Source: CAYRYU01 sp964428355 (GTDB taxonomy: Bacteria; Muiribacteriota; Ozemobacteria; Ozemobacterales; Ozemobacteraceae). From it: a stretch of DNA of 64,000 nt. The stretch is from contig CAYRYU010000030.1 in NCBI GenBank assembly GCA_964428355.1, positions 7,504 through 71,503 on the forward strand. Direction: 5' to 3'. Position 1 is the stretch's first letter, and each line of letters opens with the position of its first letter. The translations under genes were made by a program, and so were the position numbers. This document shows positions 9,765 through 17,675 of the stretch, piece after piece. Under the pieces are notes generated by a model that saw nothing but the letters and a program-made list of their open reading frames with translations, searched no databases and was not told the origin of the DNA.

Positions 9765-9836
9765 AGAACCTCCTTCAAGCTTCCTCCCCGTTCCGGGAAC
9801 AGGCAGGGGGCTGAGAAACGTTTGACAAACCGCAGT

Positions 9837-9865
9837 ATTATACTTTTCACCCCCGGACGTGTCAA
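9837..9865 (-). promoter_or_regulatory. Perfect consensus sigma70 promoter of hppA
   Basis: On the minus strand TTGACA (9865-9860) and TATAAT (9842-9837) match the consensus in all twelve positions with the optimal 17-base spacer. The predicted start near 9830 gives a 5' leader of about 65 bases before the hppA ATG. This suggests strong, mostly constitutive expression. Confidence 0.9.
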
Positions 9866-10032
9866 ACAGGAATTCCCAAAACCAAAATCCCGATCACCTC
9901 CGGTTGTTCACAATCGTCTGGTCATCATTGCATCGAGAGAAACCCTCTTCTGAAGATCGTCGTCCAATCGACATCATCCCGGGAATTCCCGGAGAAGCCC
10001 GGGGGGGCCTTCCCTGAAACCTGTTTCAGACG

Positions 10033-10743
10033 TCAGCGGAGGTTCTCGGTGACACCTTCGATGATCCGGCCGCCCAGGAGCTCCTGGAGAGGCCCCACGA
10101 ATGCCTTCGAGATGCTGTAGGCGATGAAAACCGAAACCAGGATCGCGATGAGACCCAATGAAAGGTTGAAAAGAAGCAGTTCCCGGATGTGGTTCTGGGC
10201 GGGGGAAAGGGGGAAGCCCAGGCGGACCGTTCCATAACGGGTGCCTCCGATGATGATCGGAACCGAAGTATCGTAGACCTGCTCCCCCTTGAAGAGCGCG
10301 CGTCTGACCTCCACGTCACTGGACCCGGCAGCCTCCTGGGACCAGGGATCGGCGAAAAATTTCCCGGTTATCCCGTCCTTTGTTGCGGCGATTATCTTCC
10401 CCTGACGCCAGACGATGGCGCAGAAACGTATCCCTTCCAGCTTCCGAAACTCGCCCAGAAGGAATTCGAGCCCCTGGAAATTTCCACGGACGATCTCCTC
10501 TCCCATGGTGATGGCGATCATCCGCCCCAGGAGGAGGCCGCTTTCCTTGGCCCGGTCGAGACTTGCACGCTTCTCCTGCCATGTCACGAGGAAAACCGCG
10601 ATAAGGATGACCAGGGAGGTGGTAAGGGAAAGAAGCAGCGTCAGCTTGCTGCTGATGGTCAAAGTGGTCTTGCCGACGGCTTCGATGCCGGGATCGCCCG
10701 TTTTGGCCGGGACTTCGATTCCGGGACTATTGGTTTCCATCAT
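10033..10743 (-). CDS. Two-TM sensor protein lacking a transmitter domain
   Basis: A 236-residue inner-membrane protein with one transmembrane helix at about 30-53, an extracytoplasmic domain at about 55-180, and a second helix at about 186-208. This is the layout of the sensory half of chemoreceptors and histidine kinases. The C-terminus, SISKAFVGPLQELLG and a short tail, resembles the first few residues of a HAMP linker and then stops: there is no HAMP, kinase or cyclase module. Its start codon lies inside the preceding PhnD-like gene (17-base overlap), so the two are translationally coupled. I infer that it is the membrane partner of that binding protein. No specific family was recognised. 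Confidence 0.7.
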   Translation of the reverse strand: MMETNSPGIEVPAKTGDPGIEAVGKTTLTISSKLTLLLSLTTSLVILIAVFLVTWQEKRASLDRAKESGLLLGRMIAITMGEEIVRGNFQGLEFLLGEFRKLEGIRFCAIVWRQGKIIAATKDGITGKFFADPWSQEAAGSSDVEVRRALFKGEQVYDTSVPIIIGGTRYGTVRLGFPLSPAQNHIRELLLFNLSLGLIAILVSVFIAYSISKAFVGPLQELLGGRIIEGVTENLR

Positions 10744-11680
10744 CGACCACCTTTTCGAGAAAATCGTATGAAGCCGGGTCGGTCGTTTTCACCTGGAAAA
10801 AGCCCCCGAACTCCCCTTTCAGATCGACATCCTTTCCGAATTTCCGGAACTCCACGGAAAGCTCCTCGAACAGCTTCGGATCACCATCCTGGGAAACAAT
10901 ATAGACGCCGCCCGGGACATCCGGGGATTGGTGGAGGATCTTGATCTTCTCGCGGGTGCCGGCATCGAGCTCGTCGAAGTACGTGTTCGAGACCACGGCG
11001 CAATCGTATTCGCGGGAAAACAACCCCAGGATCGAATTGGCGAAGTTCCCCGTCAGTATCTCGGTTGAAAAATGGGTCTCGAGATCGAAACCCGCCTTGC
11101 GGAACTCCTCCCTCGGAAAGATGTATCCGCTCATCGAATCGCGGGCCTTGTAGGCGATTCGCATTCCCTTCAGATCGGCAAGGGAGGCGGCAGGATCGTC
11201 TTTCCGGACTATGACATACGACCTTTTGCTGACCTCGCCGCTCCTTTCGAGAAGGGCCTTTATCTTGTGCTGTTTCCGGAGCTTCGCATAGGCGACCGCG
11301 GACATCGCCCCAATGTCGGAAGTCCCGTTCTCCACCCGTTTCACCACGTCGATGTAATCGTGCGCGATGTCGATCCGGCCGACCTTTTTGACCCGCGCCG
11401 CGAGTTCCGTGATCCTGGGGCCGACTATCTCGAGAAACTTCACCAGCTCCCCGCGGGGAACGGTAAAGGCGAACCGGAGGGTTCTCTCCCGTTGGTCGAT
11501 CGGGGAAGGTTTCGCAACGACCTGATCGGACAGGGAACCGAAAATCTCGGGACAGTTCTCCTCGGGCTCGGTGAAGTCGATGAAACTGTTCAACAAAACC
11601 CCGCCCACGCCAAGGATTCCGGCGAGAAGAAGCAGGATGATCCCCGAGAAGATCGAGTGTTTCTTGGACGCTTCCGGCAT
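10727..11680 (-). CDS. Membrane-anchored PhnD-like substrate-binding protein
   Basis: A 317-residue protein with an N-terminal transmembrane anchor (about residues 10-32) and a type 2 periplasmic binding fold. The segments LRFAFTVPRGELVKFL, ENGTSDIGAMSAVAYAKL, SLADLKGMRIAYKARDSMSG and YDCAVVSNTYFDEL match the PhnD/TtrB-type phosphate-phosphonate binding proteins. No ABC permease or ATPase gene lies nearby. Instead the next gene, overlapping by 17 bases, is a two-TM sensor without a transmitter. A sensory rather than transport role is therefore likely. The ATG lies only seven bases from a promoter -10 box and has no Shine-Dalgarno. Confidence 0.8.
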   Translation of the reverse strand: MPEASKKHSIFSGIILLLLAGILGVGGVLLNSFIDFTEPEENCPEIFGSLSDQVVAKPSPIDQRERTLRFAFTVPRGELVKFLEIVGPRITELAARVKKVGRIDIAHDYIDVVKRVENGTSDIGAMSAVAYAKLRKQHKIKALLERSGEVSKRSYVIVRKDDPAASLADLKGMRIAYKARDSMSGYIFPREEFRKAGFDLETHFSTEILTGNFANSILGLFSREYDCAVVSNTYFDELDAGTREKIKILHQSPDVPGGVYIVSQDGDPKLFEELSVEFRKFGKDVDLKGEFGGFFQVKTTDPASYDFLEKVVDDGNQ

Positions 11681-11687
11681 ACAGGGG

Positions 11688-11717
11688 ATTCTACTTCAAC
11701 CCGTCCGAAAATGCCAA
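11688..11717 (-). promoter_or_regulatory. Promoter placed for a leaderless transcript
   Basis: Minus-strand TTGGCA (11717-11712), an 18-base spacer and TAGAAT (11693-11688) form a good sigma70 promoter. Transcription would begin at about 11681, essentially on the A of the PhnD-like gene's ATG (11680-11678). This fits the absence of a ribosome binding site there. Confidence 0.7.
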
Positions 11718-11761
11718 TTCCCTTCCTTCCACAGCGGATGGAGCCCCGCAAGTGGGAATCG

Positions 11762-11823
11762 GGGATCGGGTTCCAGGGATCGGGTTCCAGGGATCGGGTT
11801 CCAGGGATCGGGTTCCAGGGATC
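11762..11823. repeat. 14-bp tandem repeat, about 4.4 copies
   Basis: The unit GGGATCGGGTTCCA is repeated perfectly at 11762, 11776, 11790 and 11804, with a partial fifth copy ending at 11823. It lies between the PhnD-like gene promoter and the stop codon of the next minus-strand gene. The unit length is not a multiple of three and the run is outside any supported gene. Confidence 0.9.
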
Positions 11824-11834
11824 TCCGGCGAGGT

Positions 11835-12860
11835 TCAGTTCGGATGGAGCTTTTGGAAAGCCTCGAGAACCTCGATGTCCTTCAACAGCGGCTCGAGCCC
11901 CCTGGACCCATCTGATAGTTCGAGAAATCGGGCCTTCAGCTCGGGGTTCGCATCGAAAAGTCTGATGGCCGAAGCTTCGGAATTCTCGAGGAAAAGCAGC
12001 ATTCCCTCGGCAGGATTCTCTTGAAGAGCGGTGTGGCCTTCCTTGATTTCCCCCAGCAAAGTGGAAAGGCGCTCGGCGGGGGCCTGGGAGGATTTCTCGA
12101 GAAGCCAGCGGGCGGAGTTCAGGGCAAGAGCCCCATGGCTGTACTGCGGGTTGTTGAACCCGTCGTGAAGTTTGTCGTGAGGGTCGCCGGTCCCGTCGTC
12201 GTAGGGAGAGCTGTCCCCCATCGCGACGACCTTTCCCCCCTTGGGGCCTACGACGGAAGTGACCAGGTAGCCCTGGCCTCCATTTTTTGCGCTGACGCGG
12301 ATATGGATCTGGGCGGTCGAGGACAAGGCCTTGAGGGCCGTCCCTCCCCAGGTTCCAACGGCCTTCACGTCCTTGGTGATCGAGGTGGGTTGGATCCCTC
12401 CGGTGACGGGGGCTTCAGAGAAGTAACGTTTCTCGAACTCGATTCCCAGTTTGGGGACGAAGCGGTTGAGGACCCCCACCGAATCGACCCCGTCGCCGTT
12501 CCTGTCGGAATTGTTGTGATCGGAGATGGCGTAAAGGCTTCCTCCATCGTTCACGAACTGGACTATCGCGGATTCCTCCTGCGGGGTGTAAAGGGAATTG
12601 GGCTCGGGAAGAACCAGCACCGAAGCCCTTGCCAGCTCTTCGGCCGAGATCTTCATGATCTCGCGGACATCGCAGCCCAAGCCTTTGAAGACATCGGCGA
12701 AATCGGAGAACCCCCCGTTGATCACCCAATCGGCGTTGCCCGCCTTCTGTGCGTGGCCCGCATCGAAAAGGACCAGCGGCTTTTCCCCGAAGGAAGCCCC
12801 GGTAATCACAGATGAGAACAGCAACAATGCAATGGCAGCTTTGATACTCAGTTTGTCCAT
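11835..12860 (-). CDS. Secreted protein with GATase/IFT52-like fold, unknown function
   Basis: A 341-residue exported protein. The signal peptide is MDKLSIKAAIALLLFSSVIT. The middle region (LVLFDAGHAQKAGNADW, LVLPEPNSLYTPQEESAIV, FVNDGGSLYAISDH, KGGKVVAMGDSSPYDDGTGD) resembles the class I glutamine-amidotransferase-like or DUF4350/IFT52 type of Rossmann fold. That fold is found in secreted carbohydrate- or polymer-associated proteins. The DHNNSDRNGDGVD stretch looks like a calcium-binding loop. The frame extends to 12908, but a promoter -10 box lies there and the ATG at 12860 has AAAGGAAAG before it, so 12860 is the start. It is probably monocistronic. The enzyme class is not established. Confidence 0.75.
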   Translation of the reverse strand: MDKLSIKAAIALLLFSSVITGASFGEKPLVLFDAGHAQKAGNADWVINGGFSDFADVFKGLGCDVREIMKISAEELARASVLVLPEPNSLYTPQEESAIVQFVNDGGSLYAISDHNNSDRNGDGVDSVGVLNRFVPKLGIEFEKRYFSEAPVTGGIQPTSITKDVKAVGTWGGTALKALSSTAQIHIRVSAKNGGQGYLVTSVVGPKGGKVVAMGDSSPYDDGTGDPHDKLHDGFNNPQYSHGALALNSARWLLEKSSQAPAERLSTLLGEIKEGHTALQENPAEGMLLFLENSEASAIRLFDANPELKARFLELSDGSRGLEPLLKDIEVLEAFQKLHPN

Positions 12861-12907
12861 ATTCTTTCCTTTGCTGAATGAGAGCCCTGGAGAGATCTCA
12901 ATACCCA

Positions 12908-12937
12908 ATTATAAGTATTCCCCGGATGATCCGTCAA
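12908..12937 (-). promoter_or_regulatory. Sigma70 promoter of the secreted GATase-fold gene
   Basis: Minus-strand TTGACG (12937-12932), an 18-base spacer and a perfect TATAAT (12913-12908). The predicted start near 12901 leaves about 40 bases of leader before the ATG at 12860. Confidence 0.85.
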
Positions 12938-12970
12938 GATTTGCGGGCCGTCCCCGCCCCCCCCTTTTTT

Positions 12971-12979
12971 TGTTATACT
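12971..12979 (+). promoter_or_regulatory. Extended -10 promoter of the LysM gene
   Basis: TGTTATACT has the extended -10 form (TG, one base, then TATACT, five of six matches). There is no recognisable -35 box in the C-rich stretch upstream. It diverges from the promoter at 12908-12937 and would start transcription about 50 bases before the LysM gene. Confidence 0.5.
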
Positions 12980-13039
12980 TAAAAAAGCTCGGAAAGACGA
13001 TTCCGGGTTTTCCGGAATCCGTACACAGGGGGGAGCAGT

Positions 13040-14407
13040 ATGATTCGCGATAGAAAGGGCATCATCGGTCTGATGCTTACGATGGCTCTGGGAGTTGCAT
13101 TGGGAGCCGCAGCCCTGGTCGTTGGGAAGGAAGTCGCAAAGGGATACGACAAGAACCAGGCATCCCAGCCTCAGGGGAAAACCGCCTCCGGGCTTTCCCC
13201 CGCAGTCGACGCTGCCATGACCGAGTTTTTAAACGCCCAGAAGGCATACGAGGACGCCGTCTTCAACCGTTCCCCGGATTGGCCCCAGAAAAAGGCCGCA
13301 ATGAAGACCGCCCGGCTGCACCTCGAACAAGCCCTCCTCGGAACCCAGGGCATTCCCGCCACAGGAGCAAACCAGGGTTCCTCCTCATCGAACCAGGGTA
13401 CAACTGTTTCGACCACCCCGAACCCTTTTGGTGAGGATTCCATCACCCCCTCGACGAACACACCCCAGCCGGGGAACTCCCAGAGCACCTCAACGGGCCT
13501 CCCGCCCGCCTCCACAGGAACCCCCCCCTCGAACGGTGAGGGGACGACCCCGGTTTCCACCCCGACAGCCCCCACATCGGGAAATTCCCAAAACAACATC
13601 TCTCTTGAATATTATCAGGTGAGATCTGGAGACTCCCTCTGGAAGATCTGCCAACAATACTACGGAGACGGGGGAATGTGGACGCACATACTCCAGTACC
13701 AGATTCCCAGCATTGCCGCGTGCCCCAACCTGATCTTCCCGGGGCAGCTCATCGCACTCCCCCGGGGGCTGACCACAGGTATTCCCTCCCCGGGGACCAC
13801 CAGTTCCGGGAACATCGGCAACGGCTCGACCGGCTCCAACGAAATCGCTCCTCCGGGTGACGATTCCTGGGAGGAAACTTTCCAAAAGGACTACCTGATC
13901 TCGGATCACGACTTCACCGACACGACGACCATGTCAGTCGCGCAGATCCAGGCTTTCCTCGAAAAGAAGGGATCCTGCCTCGCAAAACCCTACCGGGGCG
14001 GCTCTCCCGCACAGATGATCTACAACGCGGCTCTGAAATACGGTATCAATCCCCAGGTCATCCTGACACGCCTCCAGTGCGAACAGGGTTTGATTTCCAA
14101 AAAATCCGCCACCGAAAAGCAGCTCGACTGGGCAGTTGGCGTAGGCTGCTACGATTCCGGAAACTGGAACCAGAAGTTCAAGGGGTTCGACAAGCAGATA
14201 GAGGGCGCGGCGGCAACTTACAAGAGACATTACGACGATGCCAAGAAAAAACTCGACGCAGGACAGAACATCACCATGAACATCGACGGACAGACCGTCA
14301 AGGTCAAGAACGCTGCAACCTATTCCTTCTACAAATACTGCCCTCATTTCAACGGCAACAAGCTTTTCTTCGACGTCTGGCGCGGTTTCAGGAACAAGTT
14401 CAAATGA
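13040..14407 (+). CDS. LysM wall-binding protein with C-terminal hydrolase-like domain
   Basis: A 455-residue exported or membrane-anchored protein. An N-terminal hydrophobic helix (about residues 8-28) is followed by a Ser/Thr/Pro/Gly-rich linker. A LysM peptidoglycan-binding module lies at about 192-244 (YYQVRSGDSLWKICQQYYG through LIFPGQLIALPRG). The C-terminal part starts SDHDFTDTTTMSVAQIQAFL and contains ALKYGINPQVILTRLQCEQG. That resembles a lysozyme-like wall-associated domain common in Actinobacteria and suggests binding or cleavage of murein. The ATG follows GGGGGAG at four bases. No catalytic residue can be assigned with certainty; the Glu in the CEQG motif is the natural candidate by analogy with transglycosylase helices. 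Confidence 0.8.
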   Translation: MIRDRKGIIGLMLTMALGVALGAAALVVGKEVAKGYDKNQASQPQGKTASGLSPAVDAAMTEFLNAQKAYEDAVFNRSPDWPQKKAAMKTARLHLEQALLGTQGIPATGANQGSSSSNQGTTVSTTPNPFGEDSITPSTNTPQPGNSQSTSTGLPPASTGTPPSNGEGTTPVSTPTAPTSGNSQNNISLEYYQVRSGDSLWKICQQYYGDGGMWTHILQYQIPSIAACPNLIFPGQLIALPRGLTTGIPSPGTTSSGNIGNGSTGSNEIAPPGDDSWEETFQKDYLISDHDFTDTTTMSVAQIQAFLEKKGSCLAKPYRGGSPAQMIYNAALKYGINPQVILTRLQCEQGLISKKSATEKQLDWAVGVGCYDSGNWNQKFKGFDKQIEGAAATYKRHYDDAKKKLDAGQNITMNIDGQTVKVKNAATYSFYKYCPHFNGNKLFFDVWRGFRNKFK

Positions 14408-14413
14408 CCGGGT

Positions 14414-15427
14414 TCAGGGCTCCTCCTGCAGTCTGAGCCCGAACAGCCTGGCCCTCTTCTCGAGAGCCCCCGGGTCCGGCCCCACGAAAAGGGCCGACAT
14501 CAGGTTCCCTGAAACGACCATGGCGTCCGGCTTCTCGTTTCCCCCTGCGACCTGGGGGAAAGGAACCTCTTTAACTCTCTTCCGGTACTGACGCAGGTAA
14601 CCGAGCAACCGTTGATCTCCCGGTGGGTTCACCCTCAACCCCCGATCCGAGCCGAGCAAGGGGGAAATCCCCGCTTTGTCCCCCCATCCAGGGTAGTATT
14701 CCTGCCGGTTGGCTCCCCCAGCTATGGCAAGAAGAACCGGACCTTCCTCCTCCAGGGCGATTGTCAGGCGGAGAAGACAGTCGGCCATTCCAAGAATATC
14801 GGAGAACTGGGAGAGAATCTTCTCCACCGCCGGAAGGTGCTTTTTGGGGATCCTGACCGGGAACAGGCGCCAGGAAGTCCTTATGGAAAGCTTCTTTTCC
14901 AACCCTTTTTGCACAACCAGGGTCCCGCCCCTTGAACGGAGCGTGATCTCGAGAAGGGCTGGGGATCCGATCCAATCCTCGACGAGAACAGGGCCGGGAA
15001 AGGATTTGACAATCCTCTCATGATATCCGATCAGTTCCCGAAAACCTTCCAACCGGAAGACCCCGGCCCCTTCACTGCCGTTCACGTCCGACTTTATCGC
15101 AACGGGGAACTTCCCCCTTGCAACGATGTGCGCGCTCACCTCATCGAACGTCTGCCCGCAGAAGCTTTTTGGGACTGGAATCCGCTTGTTCCGGCAAAAT
15201 TCCCGAAAGGCGGAGCGCTTTTGGATGACGCTCCTCAGGTTACCGGGAAGATCCAGAAAGGCGGAACCCTCGGCGTCAAGGTCGAGATCGGTCACGGGAA
15301 GACCGGGACCTCCCTGGGTAAGATTATCGATGGAGGCCAACCAGCCGTCTTTTAGGGGATGATCCCCGAGAAGCCGCACCGCTACTCCTTCCATTGATGT
15401 CGCTTGTGGGAAAGCCCCCACCGGCAT
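14414..15427 (-). CDS. ATP-grasp family protein
   Basis: A 337-residue cytoplasmic protein with an ATP-grasp layout. QKRSAFREFCRNKRIPVPKS is the helix preceding the nucleotide loop, FPVAIKSDVNGSEGAGVFRL the phosphate-binding strand-loop, and PVLVEDWIGSPALLEITLR the adenine and metal-binding strand. Such enzymes ligate a carboxylate to an amine, thiol or other nucleophile through an acyl phosphate. The substrate cannot be deduced, and the late metal-binding Glu/Asn pair is not obvious, so it may be divergent. The ATG at 15427 follows GGGAG at five bases; a TTG lies just before it. It converges with the LysM gene, with six bases between the stops, and has no operon partner. Confidence 0.65.
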   Translation of the reverse strand: MPVGAFPQATSMEGVAVRLLGDHPLKDGWLASIDNLTQGGPGLPVTDLDLDAEGSAFLDLPGNLRSVIQKRSAFREFCRNKRIPVPKSFCGQTFDEVSAHIVARGKFPVAIKSDVNGSEGAGVFRLEGFRELIGYHERIVKSFPGPVLVEDWIGSPALLEITLRSRGGTLVVQKGLEKKLSIRTSWRLFPVRIPKKHLPAVEKILSQFSDILGMADCLLRLTIALEEEGPVLLAIAGGANRQEYYPGWGDKAGISPLLGSDRGLRVNPPGDQRLLGYLRQYRKRVKEVPFPQVAGGNEKPDAMVVSGNLMSALFVGPDPGALEKRARLFGLRLQEEP

Positions 15428-15619
15428 CAATACTCCCTGGAACTTGGTCAGATATCGGGCGAAAAGCGGTTTCCGTTAACGATCTCCGAAGTCCACGATC
15501 TTCATTGCGACCTTCAAAGGCTTCCAAGGACCGTTGAAAAAAGGTATAATTTCCGCAGAGTCCGTGACCGGGATCCTCCGGAGAAATCCCCCAAACTCCC
15601 CTGGGGCACCAGGGGGTCG

Positions 15620-15649
15620 TTGACAAAACCCTCAGAAGAGATTTAATAT
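15620..15649 (+). promoter_or_regulatory. Promoter of the flavodiiron protein gene
   Basis: A perfect TTGACA at 15620-15625 is followed after 18 bases by TAATAT at 15644-15649, in an AT-rich leader that contrasts with the GC-rich surroundings. The start codon lies 38 bases downstream of the -10 box. Confidence 0.75.
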
Positions 15650-15686
15650 ATTCTGGTAAATAAATATCACTTAAAAGGGACTGATT

Positions 15687-16874
15687 ATGACCATCATAGC
15701 CAAAGACATCCATTGGGTGGGAATCATCGAATGGGATCTCAAATTTTTCCACGGCCACGAGCTGTCGATCAAGCGGGGAACCAGTTACAACTCCTATCTG
15801 ATCAAGGACGAAAAGACCGCGCTGATCGATTCGGTGCGTAGCACCCGAACCGGAGAGTTCATCAGGAATCTCGAGGAGGTTGTCCCGGTCGAGAAGATCG
15901 ACTACTTCGTCGTCAATCACGCCGAACCGGACCATTCCGGCGCGCTTCCGGAGCTTCTGAAACGGAATCCCCAGGCCGTGGTGATCGTGAGCAAAGGCGG
16001 AGAGACGAGTTTCAAGAGGCATTATCCGGGCTCCTGGAATGTCCAGGTCGTGAGAACCGGTGATTCGATATCACTCGGCCACCGGACCCTCCGATTCTTC
16101 GAGGCCCAGATGCTCCACTGGCCCGATTCGATGTTCACCTATTGCCCCGAAGACAGGATCCTCTTCCCCAACGACGCTTTCGGCCAGCATTTCGCCGATT
16201 CCCGGCGGTTCGCGGACGAAGTTGACTCCTGCGAACTCTGGCAGGAGGCGATGAAGTACTTCGCCAACATCCTGACTCCCTTTTCCGGACAGATTATCAG
16301 GAAGATCCAGGAGTTCCTCACCCTTGGGTGGTCCGTGGAAATGATCTGCCCCAGCCACGGACAGATGTGGCGGAAGGACGTCAACCAGATCGTCCAGAAG
16401 TATGTCGACTGGGCCTCGGGGAAGGGCGAGAAAGCCGCCGTTCTGATTTATGACACGATCTGGGGAGGAACCGAGCGCATGGCGAAAGCGGTGGCTGAAG
16501 GATTGGTCTCCGAAGGCGTCGGATACCGGATCTTCCCCGCCGGATCATCCGATTTCAACGATGTGATGACCGAGATCCTCAAGGTTCGTGGGGTCCTGGT
16601 GGGTTCTCCCACGTTGAACAACGGCCTGATGCCCACCCTCATGCCGTATCTCGAGATGATGAGGGGCCTCAGGTTCCAGAACAAAATCGGCGGTGCTTTC
16701 GGAACCTACGGTTGGAGCGGGGAAACGGTGAAAAGGCTCGAGGAAGCCTTGAAAGCCGCGAGCATGGCCATTCCCGTCCCCGGGATCCGGGCGCAGTTCT
16801 CCCCGCAGGATGCCGATCTGAAGACATGCCGCGAGTTCGGGGCCGGCTTTGCCCGAGCGGTAAAGGCCGACTGA
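15687..16874 (+). CDS. Class A flavodiiron protein (FprA-type, O2/NO reductase)
   Basis: A 395-residue cytoplasmic enzyme that reduces O2 to water, NO to N2O, or both, at a diiron centre using an FMN in the same chain. The N-terminal metallo-beta-lactamase-like domain has the iron ligands HAEPDHSG (His78, Glu80, Asp82, His83), then MLHWPDSMFTY and PNDAFGQHF. The C-terminal flavodoxin domain begins VLIYDTIWGGTERMA and includes SPTLNNGLMP and GGAFGTYGWSGETVKRL. No rubredoxin extension is present, so it is the minimal class A form. It has its own promoter and a Shine-Dalgarno AAAAGGGA, and stands alone. It indicates exposure to oxygen in an anaerobic or microaerophilic cell. Confidence 0.95.
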   Translation: MTIIAKDIHWVGIIEWDLKFFHGHELSIKRGTSYNSYLIKDEKTALIDSVRSTRTGEFIRNLEEVVPVEKIDYFVVNHAEPDHSGALPELLKRNPQAVVIVSKGGETSFKRHYPGSWNVQVVRTGDSISLGHRTLRFFEAQMLHWPDSMFTYCPEDRILFPNDAFGQHFADSRRFADEVDSCELWQEAMKYFANILTPFSGQIIRKIQEFLTLGWSVEMICPSHGQMWRKDVNQIVQKYVDWASGKGEKAAVLIYDTIWGGTERMAKAVAEGLVSEGVGYRIFPAGSSDFNDVMTEILKVRGVLVGSPTLNNGLMPTLMPYLEMMRGLRFQNKIGGAFGTYGWSGETVKRLEEALKAASMAIPVPGIRAQFSPQDADLKTCREFGAGFARAVKAD

Positions 16875-17020
16875 TTCCCCCCGCCCGAGCCGACACGCAC
16901 GATGCGGGATGTGGGCGTTTGCAGCCCGGGTTGCGCCTCGCAAACGACCCCTCCCTTGCGGCTCCCGCAGTAGAGTGTTTCGGGAACCCGTCCCCGGAAC
17001 GGGACGAAAGGGGTTACGCC

Positions 17021-17581
17021 ATGAAGTCAGGGAACGGGCAGAGAGCGGTTTTTCCCGTTCTCTTCATTCTCCTTCCCATCCTCTTTGGCTGGGGATCTGC
17101 AACCGGCCAGACGCCGGCCCAGACCAAAGCCCAGATCTGGGGACCATCCGCACGGTTCATCGCTTCCGCAGATGTTCTCGACCTTGGGTGGGGGAAGTTC
17201 GCGATACGAGAGTATCTTGACGTCTACAACGATGACTTCCGGAGGCCCCTCACAGTCACCGACGTCAAGGCCGATGTCTGGGTGGGTCACCGTCCGAGCC
17301 GCCTCGGGGACAACTGGTTCTCCGGGCATCAACCCGTCCTGATCCCTCCTTCGGAGGTTCGCAGGGTCGTCGAGCGGCACCGGATAGTCATCGGTCGGCC
17401 GAAACCCAACTGGTGGGTAAGGTGGGTGAAATTCAAGGTCACCACCGACCGAGGTGAGTACCAATCGAATTTCGTTTCCGCCCCGCTTCGCCCTCCCGGG
17501 GTTCCCCGGGCGCAAAAGGAGATCGGGGAGTTCGATTCCCTCTCCGCCCCTGGAATCTTCCGCGGAGACCTTTCCCGGTGA
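17021..17581 (+). CDS. Small secreted protein of unknown function
   Basis: A 186-residue exported protein. The signal peptide is FPVLFILLPILFGWGSATGQ, and the mature part is rich in beta-type sequence with repeated Trp and Arg (WVGHRPSRLGDNW, RPKPNWWVRWVKFKV, TTDRGEYQSNFV). This looks like a single beta-sandwich domain. The ATG at 17021 follows GAAAGGGG at seven bases; the open frame extends upstream without a plausible start. It precedes nagA by 94 bases on the same strand and may be its operon leader. No family was recognised. Confidence 0.65.
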   Translation: MKSGNGQRAVFPVLFILLPILFGWGSATGQTPAQTKAQIWGPSARFIASADVLDLGWGKFAIREYLDVYNDDFRRPLTVTDVKADVWVGHRPSRLGDNWFSGHQPVLIPPSEVRRVVERHRIVIGRPKPNWWVRWVKFKVTTDRGEYQSNFVSAPLRPPGVPRAQKEIGEFDSLSAPGIFRGDLSR

Positions 17582-17675
17582 GATGTTTTTTCGCGAGGTG
17601 GAAAAAAAACGGAAAAGGTGGTTTCATTCTGTTGGAACAAAACCCGAACGAAAAAACTGAAAGAGGACCCGGATA

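Noticed and set aside
10014..10027. Small TGAAAC/GTTTCA palindrome after the sensor gene
   Set aside because: Six-base arms with no T-run are too short to support a terminator or operator call.
16712..17020. Upstream extension of the small secreted protein frame over the end of the flavodiiron gene
   Set aside because: The extension overlaps another gene and has no start signal; ATG at 17021 with a ribosome site and signal peptide is the better start.
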